A DNA stretch of 6,731 nucleotides from an uncultured Bacteroidales bacterium. Lineage in GTDB: Bacteria; Bacteroidota; Bacteroidia; Bacteroidales; Paludibacteraceae. The stretch spans positions 1 through 6,731 of the forward strand of contig CAMFEN010000059.1 in the NCBI GenBank assembly GCA_945949375.1, in the 5' to 3' direction. Of this stretch, positions 6,067-6,731 are shown piece after piece; position 1 is the first letter of the stretch; every line of letters starts with the position of its first letter. The position numbers and the translations under genes were made by a program. The notes beneath the pieces were generated by a model, which was given only the letters and a program-made list of their open reading frames with translations, made no database searches and was not told where the DNA came from.

Positions 6067-6288
6067 ATGAAAAAAGTTCTTCTTATCGCTGCTGTTGCGC
6101 TGTGCGCAATGAGCTGCTGCTGCAACAACAAGAAGTGCAGCCAAGGTGAGGGTACTTGCTGCGACTCTGCGGCTACTTGCTGCGAGGCTGCTGCTCCCTG
6201 CTGTGCTGACTCCGCTGCTGCATGCTGCGAGGCTGCTGCTACCGACACCGTAGTAGTAGAAGAAGTAGTTGAGACCGTTGCTGAGTAA
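6067..6288 (+). CDS. Small cysteine-pair-rich putative lipoprotein, 73 aa
   Basis: The N-terminus MKKVLLIAAVALCAMSC is a short signal peptide with a plausible lipobox (A-M-S-C), predicting lipidation at Cys17 after Sec export. The mature part, 57 residues, holds 12 cysteines: 17, 18, 19, 24 and the pairs 31-32, 38-39, 45-46 and 53-54. The pairs fall on a 7, 7, 8-residue period with spacers rich in Ala, Ser, Asp and Glu (for example CCDSAAT, CCEAAAP). The protein ends with a Val/Glu tail (TVVVEEVVETVAE). No aromatic residue is present, so it is unlikely to form an ordinary globular core; a thiol-rich, metal-binding or disulfide-linked structure is an inference. Similar short CC-rich lipoproteins occur in Bacteroidales as far as I recall, without a known role. 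Base composition is GCT/TGC-rich because of the repeats. It has its own promoter and appears to be monocistronic. It could also be a surface-tethered thiol buffer or simply a repeat-driven small lipoprotein. Confidence 0.85.
   Translation: MKKVLLIAAVALCAMSCCCNNKKCSQGEGTCCDSAATCCEAAAPCCADSAAACCEAAATDTVVVEEVVETVAE
6178..6240 (+). repeat. Direct repeat inside the cysteine-pair gene (18-bp identical copies)
   Basis: TGCTGCGAGGCTGCTGCT occurs at 6178-6195 and again at 6223-6240, 45 bp (15 codons) apart and in frame, each encoding CCEAAA. Together with the related segments starting near 6157 and 6199 it shows that the CC-xx-AA module has been multiplied within the gene. Confidence 0.85.
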
Positions 6289-6324
6289 TCAGCAGTCTGT
6301 TTTTACAGGTACAACTACCCGTTA

Positions 6325-6401
6325 GAAAGTTTCAAGTTTCAAGTTTCAGGTTTCTCCATTCCAAATGGAACGAAACTTGAAAGGAGAAACTTGAAACTTT
6401 C
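6325..6401. repeat. 77-nt near-palindrome made of GTTTCAA heptamers
   Basis: The outer arms, GAAAGTTTCAAGTTTC (6325-6340) and its exact complement at 6386-6401, form a perfect 16-bp stem. The next 14 bases inward pair at 10 positions (6341-6354 with 6372-6385), and the core TCCATT-CCA-AATGGA (6355-6369) forms a 6-bp tip, so nearly the whole segment folds as one long hairpin. The left arm is built of tandem heptamers: GTTTCAA at 6329 and 6336, GTTTCAG at 6343 and GTTTCTC at 6350. One more GTTTCAG lies at 6404-6410. It lies 36 bp after the stop of the cysteine-pair gene and may end its transcript, although the following sequence is only moderately T-rich. Otherwise the 6289-6512 gap shows only the GC hairpin at 6481 and a poor promoter-like match (TATTTTTTG at 6428). 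Confidence 0.85.
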
Positions 6402-6480
6402 TTGTTTCAGGCTTTTCGTATTCTCCGTATTTTTTGTTTGTAATATTTCGTAGTTTGCGAACGCAACGAAAACAACGTAA

Positions 6481-6498
6481 GCGGGCGGGGACGCCCGC
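6481..6498. repeat. GC-rich hairpin just upstream of nadB
   Basis: GCGGGCG (6481-6487) and CGCCCGC (6492-6498) form a perfect 7-bp all-GC stem around a GGGA loop, in otherwise AT-rich surroundings and 14 bp before the nadB ATG. No T-run follows on either strand, so it is not a classical terminator. It looks like a REP-like intergenic palindrome or a leader structure for nadB; which of these is not shown by the sequence. Confidence 0.7.
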
Positions 6499-6512
6499 GC
6501 ACCCGAAAAAAA

Positions 6513-6731
6513 ATGAAAAAATATGATTTTCTCATCATCGGCGGTGGCGTAGCCGGTATGAGTTTCGCGCTGAAAGTAGCACGCGCACAAAAGTACAAGA
6601 TTGCCCTCTGCTGCAAGACAACCTTAGAAGAAGCCAATACCACCAAAGCACAAGGCGGCATTGCGTCCGTAACGAACCTCCAAGTAGATGATTTCCAGAA
6701 ACATATCCACGACACTATGGTCGCGGGTGAT
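6513..6731 (+). CDS. nadB: L-aspartate oxidase NadB (N-terminal part, runs off the window)
   Basis: The first 73 residues are present; the frame stays open to the window edge. NadB is an FAD enzyme that oxidises L-aspartate to iminoaspartate, the first step of de novo NAD synthesis, which NadA then converts to quinolinate. YDFLIIGGGVAGMSFAL (4-20) is the dinucleotide-binding GxGxxG motif; TTKAQGGIASV (43-53) is the FAD-contact segment typical of the succinate dehydrogenase/NadB family, and HIHDTMVAGD at the edge matches the conserved H-x-x-DT-x-x-AG of NadB rather than the flavoprotein subunit of fumarate reductase. The chosen ATG (6513-6515) directly follows an A-run (GAAAAAAAATG), and initiation may depend on that A-rich leader rather than a Shine-Dalgarno site. 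nadA/nadC would be expected nearby but lie outside. Confidence 0.9.
   Translation, partial: MKKYDFLIIGGGVAGMSFALKVARAQKYKIALCCKTTLEEANTTKAQGGIASVTNLQVDDFQKHIHDTMVAGD

Noticed and set aside
6339..6715. Two - strand open frames across the repeat region and nadB start
   Set aside because: They read through the heptamer palindrome, the GC hairpin and the antisense of nadB, giving low-complexity translations without similarity to a known family.

Overview
The window looks like Bacteroidales (phylum Bacteroidota) chromosome. Three signs support this. A response regulator fused to a PglZ-type alkaline-phosphatase-fold domain (PorX) is a hallmark of Bacteroidota with a type IX secretion system. The two clearest promoters match the Bacteroidota consensus (TTTG at -33, about 20 bp, TAnnTTTG at -7) and not the sigma-70 one. 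Genes also lack strong Shine-Dalgarno sequences. Genus cannot be fixed from the sequence; GC content is roughly 50%, with AT-rich gaps between genes.

Left arm (1-1415, + strand): the C-terminal tail of a probable glycosyltransferase, an AT-rich gap with three 11-bp repeats, a 112-residue protein of unknown function, and a complete family 2 glycosyltransferase. This looks like the 3' end of a surface-polysaccharide or glycan locus.

Central block (1437-5945, - strand): reading in the direction of transcription, a membrane-anchored PASTA-repeat protein, RluD-type 23S rRNA pseudouridine synthase (overlapping the PASTA gene by 14 bp), PorX, and a membrane-anchored endonuclease/exonuclease/phosphatase-fold protein. 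The first two are translationally coupled. PorX follows after 63 bp that hold a heptanucleotide-repeat hairpin. A weak terminator-like hairpin lies between PorX and the last gene. A good promoter sits directly upstream of the PASTA gene.

Right arm (5967-6731, + strand): a promoter that overlaps the PASTA promoter back to back drives a 73-residue lipoprotein-like peptide with 13 cysteines, mostly in CC pairs on a seven-residue period. A 224-bp gap follows, carrying a 77-nt nearly self-complementary element built from GTTTCAA heptamers and a GC-rich hairpin. The window ends inside nadB (L-aspartate oxidase, NAD synthesis).

The less ordinary items are the cysteine-pair lipoprotein, the interlocked divergent promoters, the heptamer palindromes at two sites, and the placement of porX behind PASTA-rluD. 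No complete new multi-gene system is evident.
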